Source: an uncultured Porphyromonadaceae bacterium
Lineage (GTDB): Bacteria > Bacteroidota > Bacteroidia > Bacteroidales > Muribaculaceae
Direction of reading: 5' to 3'
Length of the DNA stretch: 44,621 nt
Assembly: GCA_945916235.1 (NCBI GenBank)
Contig: CAMEGQ010000009.1
Coordinates: forward strand, 1-44,621
Shown here: positions 42,901 to 44,621 of the stretch, one piece after another
Numbering within the stretch: the stretch's first letter is position 1
How the letters are laid out: every line of letters starts with the position of its first letter
Notes under the pieces: model-generated
Seen by the model: the letters and a program-made list of their open reading frames with translations, nothing else
Told to the model about the DNA's origin: nothing
Databases searched by the model: none
Position numbers and translations under genes: made by a program

Positions 42901-43365
42901 CGCCGGCACCTCTTCTTTCGAGGGCGGCACTATCTGATAGTTGCCGACGGTGTCGTTGGCCTGCACCATATTGATGGTTGGCCTTACGAATTCCACATCA
43001 TGCAGCGAGATGTGCCCCACAAGCAGCGGGAGCACGTCCACGCCGCCGTGGAAGCTCTTGAGCGTCAGTAGCGTATCGGCATCGGCCGGCAGCTTCGCAG
43101 CCACTGAGTCGGTAAGCCGGCTGCGGAAATTGCTCACTATCGTCAGCGAATCCACGTCGACGGTCAGATGCGGGAAGGTGCGCCAGAAGGTCAGCTCTAC
43201 CTTCGCCAGACCCACGCGGGCGTCGAGTGCGCTCTCGGCGGCATTGCGCACTATCGGCGTCAGCCGCGGCGGCGTCAGTATCCACACCGCCAGCGTACAC
43301 ACTGTCAAAAACAGGGCTACTATGCACCCCAGGACTATTCCGCCCCATTTCATCCATTTTTTCAT
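39952..43365 (-). CDS. Large AsmA-family envelope protein
   Basis: A 1137-residue protein with one N-terminal membrane segment (about 8-32) and a very long beta-rich body outside the membrane. The AsmA domain is seen at the start (RLTPIVRNAAESALDARVGLAKVELTFW split over 35-65) and the DUF3971/AsmA_2-like region at the end (MNLNYHVSVLKSPIPFKFGINIKG near 1010). AsmA-like proteins are thought to form lipid-transfer bridges between the inner and outer membranes (established for YhdP, TamB and YdbH of E. coli, inference here). The phrase NPDSLQ recurs. It starts one base after the AraC stop, so the two share a transcript. Confidence 0.88.
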   Translation of the reverse strand: MKKWMKWGGIVLGCIVALFLTVCTLAVWILTPPRLTPIVRNAAESALDARVGLAKVELTFWRTFPHLTVDVDSLTIVSNFRSRLTDSVAAKLPADADTLLTLKSFHGGVDVLPLLVGHISLHDVEFVRPTINMVQANDTVGNYQIVPPSKEEVPADTSALELPRISINRFRIANGELIRYRSLQDSLDVAINLKEVALTSEGAPEYKITVDANAATEMLAEFNANPIAFGADGCLTWDSDRPMAVSFSGFTLRMAEFGAKVDAALDFTREPMVSAFEATTDDIQLTDALRHLPVQFAPYVEGLKTDMKVKANVRLKHPWNLADSILPSLTGAITIPPCRVDYDTWHFSRFTATFATDFDGSDINASTFTVKGLEVRGAGMDASLDATVTHALTDPEIEGKFSGLLTLSHLPRAVAKAIPGKVSGQVEGKADFRFHASDFSVANFHRIFAKGELKLTDFDAQIDSVGRAYTHRAELNFGSSNAFVADNGAKVDSLLTLSLNIDTLAAQTPAADIELKNFRAGAGSVNRASSADTTEINPFGMKMSMGRLKLSSPADSIRLWLDHATANASLMRYKGDGKLPLINASLGIGRLLAGQGLNRVALKEASAQLKLHKRKPRVLTAADSARIQARREARKAAAESGKEIKENDADIHFELDGEERSFLRHWDFSGHIKATRGRLVTPAFPLRNTLSHVDFTFNPDSLQLRELKVTTGQSDFLINGTVSNLRPALIGRRNNTLGLTLSVMSDTINVNEIVKALFAGGAMTQTADSAMIWNDKDLDGTMLEASADTTHTGPLLVPRNVKAEVTTNARNVLYSDLVLHDLRGALLLFDGALNLSNLSASTDMGSIQLDGLYDSLNPDSLQFGLGMKVDRFRLDRLSSLIPAIDSLLPAMKGFAGIVNADLALTTGLTPQMNVDIPSLRAALKISGDSLVLLDDDTFKSISKWLLFRDKKHNMIDHMAVEVLVKNSTIELFPFMFDIDRYKLGVMGHNDMAMNLNYHVSVLKSPIPFKFGINIKGTPEKMKFRLGGAKVKENMVGERQAIADNTRINIVKEIDNVFRRGISKARLGRLSFQSNAQTDESAAAVESLDKSFDNETLSYTDSLQYIRAGLIENPDSLRYPMHDSIPAPAPPRPVKKRK

Positions 43366-43366
43366 A

Positions 43367-44275
43367 TCAGACGTTCTGGAACTGACGCGGCGACATCCCC
43401 GTCAGATGTTTGAAATATTTGCCGAAACTCGACTGATTCGTGAAGTTGAGCTCGTAGGATATCTGCTGTATGTTTTTCCCCGAATATTTAAGCAGATTCT
43501 TCGCCTCCTGAAGCACATACTGATCGATCCATTCGGCTGCCGTGCGTCCCGTGGCCTCTTTTATTACGAGTGAAAGATATTTCGGGGAGATGAACATGCG
43601 GTCGGCGTAGTAGGCCACCGAGCGCTCCTTCTTGTGGTTCGACCTCACAAGGCGCAGGAAATTCTGCACATAGCTCAGCTTGCGCGAATGTGAGCGCGAG
43701 CCGGCCGTAATCCGCTGGGCCGATTCGCTGAATGCCATCAGCTGATAGGCTGCCGCCGACATCAGCGACCGCGCTATGTGGCGGTCGTACGGGTTGGGAT
43801 CGGAAGCGTTGCGGTGGAGCAGATAGAAATAGCGTATCAGCACATCTATCTTCTCCTTGTCAAGCTCCATTACGGTCTTGGCCTCGGTGAAGATGCCCGT
43901 ATTCACGGCGTTCAGGTCGATGTTCAGGTCATACGTGAACTTGCTCGACAGAAACAGCAGGTAGCCGTCGAGTTCTTCCCCCACCCAGTCGATGAGGTTG
44001 AACACGCGTTCGGGCGCCACGAACGCCACCGAGTTCGGCGGCACATCCACCGTCTCAAGGTCGATGGTGATCTTCACCGTCCCCTTCACCCCTATGATGA
44101 TGATCATGCCGTCGAATCTGCGCGCCATCGGCGCGTAGAAATATGACGAGTTGGTGGTGAAATGAGTCAGGATATAATCCTGTCCCAGATGACTGTAATC
44201 GTCTGACACACTTTTTAATCTCGCAATCTGAGGCAGCTTCAGCGGCTCCTCTTCCATTCTGCATTTCTGTTTCAT
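43367..44275 (-). CDS. AraC family transcriptional regulator
   Basis: A 302-residue regulator with an N-terminal cupin-like sensor part (about 25-170) and a C-terminal double helix-turn-helix (about 200-300) with DRMFISPKYLSLVIKEATG and QISYELNFTNQSSFGKYFKH. Its own gene is directly upstream of AsmA; the target genes are unknown. ATG at 44257 (MEEEPLKLPQ) is as likely a start as 44275. A -7-like TATATTTG lies about 95 bases upstream. Confidence 0.9.
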   Translation of the reverse strand: MKQKCRMEEEPLKLPQIARLKSVSDDYSHLGQDYILTHFTTNSSYFYAPMARRFDGMIIIIGVKGTVKITIDLETVDVPPNSVAFVAPERVFNLIDWVGEELDGYLLFLSSKFTYDLNIDLNAVNTGIFTEAKTVMELDKEKIDVLIRYFYLLHRNASDPNPYDRHIARSLMSAAAYQLMAFSESAQRITAGSRSHSRKLSYVQNFLRLVRSNHKKERSVAYYADRMFISPKYLSLVIKEATGRTAAEWIDQYVLQEAKNLLKYSGKNIQQISYELNFTNQSSFGKYFKHLTGMSPRQFQNV

Positions 44276-44368
44276 AAACGCTTCGTCGGCTCTACGTTTT
44301 TAAGTTCTCTGAATCCTCGTTTTGGTCAAAAATTCCCCACTTTGGCAATTCCGACCCTATTTCGCCTA

Positions 44369-44376
44369 CAAATATA
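44369..44376 (-). promoter_or_regulatory. -7 element for AraC-AsmA
   Basis: TATATTTG on the minus strand fits the consensus. TTTG at 44403-44400 gives a 23-base spacing, a little wide. Confidence 0.4.
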
Positions 44377-44459
44377 TGAAAAATTGGCCGATTTATCCAC
44401 AAATTCCTTCGCCGTTTCTGAAAATTTTTCTCTTTTGCTCTCAAACGGATTAATTTCGC

Positions 44460-44467
44460 TAAATTTG
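44460..44467 (+). promoter_or_regulatory. -7 element for the tyrosine phosphatase gene
   Basis: TAAATTTG is a perfect -7 match, with TTTG at 44434-44437 (22-base spacing). The leader is about 65 bases. Confidence 0.5.
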
Positions 44468-44538
44468 CACATATTTTTAGCCGATCAACCGCCCCGGTTC
44501 CGGGCCCTGACACTTTCCCAACTGCAACTCTCAGCTCT

Positions 44539-44621
44539 ATGCTTACCAAGCGCACTCAGCAGCTCATCGACCGTCTGCATTCTCAGCCTGTCCGCCGCAT
44601 CCTCTTCGTCTGTCTCGGCAA
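44539..44621 (+). CDS. Low-molecular-weight protein-tyrosine phosphatase, 5' end only
   Basis: The window ends after 27 complete codons. The translation ends in RRILFVCLG, which is the start of the active-site P-loop of LMW-PTP enzymes (VCxGNxCRSP); the next codon begins AA, consistent with Asn. About 20 residues precede the P-loop, more than in the shortest family members. The identity rests on this one motif. Confidence 0.7.
   Translation, partial: MLTKRTQQLIDRLHSQPVRRILFVCLG

Larger units (their letters stand above)
44276..44538. other. Divergent intergenic region, AraC / tyrosine phosphatase
   Basis: No gene is seen. It is AT-rich and holds a minus-strand -7 element (44369-44376), a perfect DnaA box TTATCCACA (44393-44401) and a plus-strand -7 element (44460-44467). 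Confidence 0.6.

Noticed and set aside
44393-44401. Replication origin
   Set aside because: A single DnaA box without clustered boxes, AT-rich unwinding repeats or dnaA/dnaN neighbours.

Overview
The window looks like chromosome of a moderately GC-rich member of the Bacteroidales, most likely a gut Muribaculaceae (family level is inference). The reasons are: promoters of the Bacteroidetes type (-33 TTTG or TTG, about 20 bases, then -7 TAnnTTTG) in front of many genes; a gene set typical of the order (2-oxoacid:ferredoxin oxidoreductase KorAB, SUI1/YciH, DUF1573 and DUF4271 proteins, 7TM-HD protein PgpH next to a bifunctional Rel, BspA-type leucine-rich repeats, a C10 streptopain-like protease with a Bacteroidales-type tail); and lipoproteins with Bacteroidetes-style lipoboxes. 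There is no prophage, insertion sequence, CRISPR array or rRNA operon. Most of it is core chromosome.

Layout. 1-670: a purine-rich heptamer array, a strong hairpin and a minus-strand promoter pointing into them. 671-6387 (minus): rel-pgpH-rsmF, tightly coupled, with a triplicated 18-bp unit at the rel/pgpH junction. 6582-9289 (plus): aminotransferase, tyrS and tRNA-Leu(UAA). 9431-10573 (plus): a YbhN-type membrane protein, convergent with tatD-like and polA (minus). 14156-17687 (plus): rlmN, two DUF1573 proteins and a WYL regulator. 17758-22312 (minus): dnaX, lpxB and a beta-helix lipoprotein. 22558-24915 (plus): a BspA-like protein and a DUF4595-like lipoprotein. 25015-25557 (minus): rubrerythrin. 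25641-26681 (plus): a secreted alpha/beta hydrolase. 26714-30712 (minus): rnpA, hemD, DUF4271 and a Na/Pi cotransporter. 31135-33507 (plus): C10 protease. 33508-34219: a compact orphan locus with a promoter, a GC-rich foldable segment, three tiny reading frames and a terminator. 34251-36212 (minus): tsaC/sua5, SUI1 and two small lipoproteins behind a possible attenuator. 36327-39863 (minus): korA-korB-HAD phosphatase. 39952-44275 (minus): AraC regulator and giant AsmA protein. 44539 to the edge (plus): start of a low-molecular-weight tyrosine phosphatase.

How they work together. Rel and PgpH would set the (p)ppGpp and c-di-AMP levels of the cell from one transcript. PolA, DnaX, RlmN, RsmF, TyrS, TsaC, SUI1, RnpA and the tRNA are replication and translation housekeeping. 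LpxB, the YbhN-like protein, AsmA and the lipoproteins belong to the envelope. KorAB and rubrerythrin fit an anaerobe. The most unusual parts are the orphan small-ORF/RNA locus at 33.7-34.2 kb, the tandem-duplicated gene junction at 4.1 kb, and the repeat region at the left edge.
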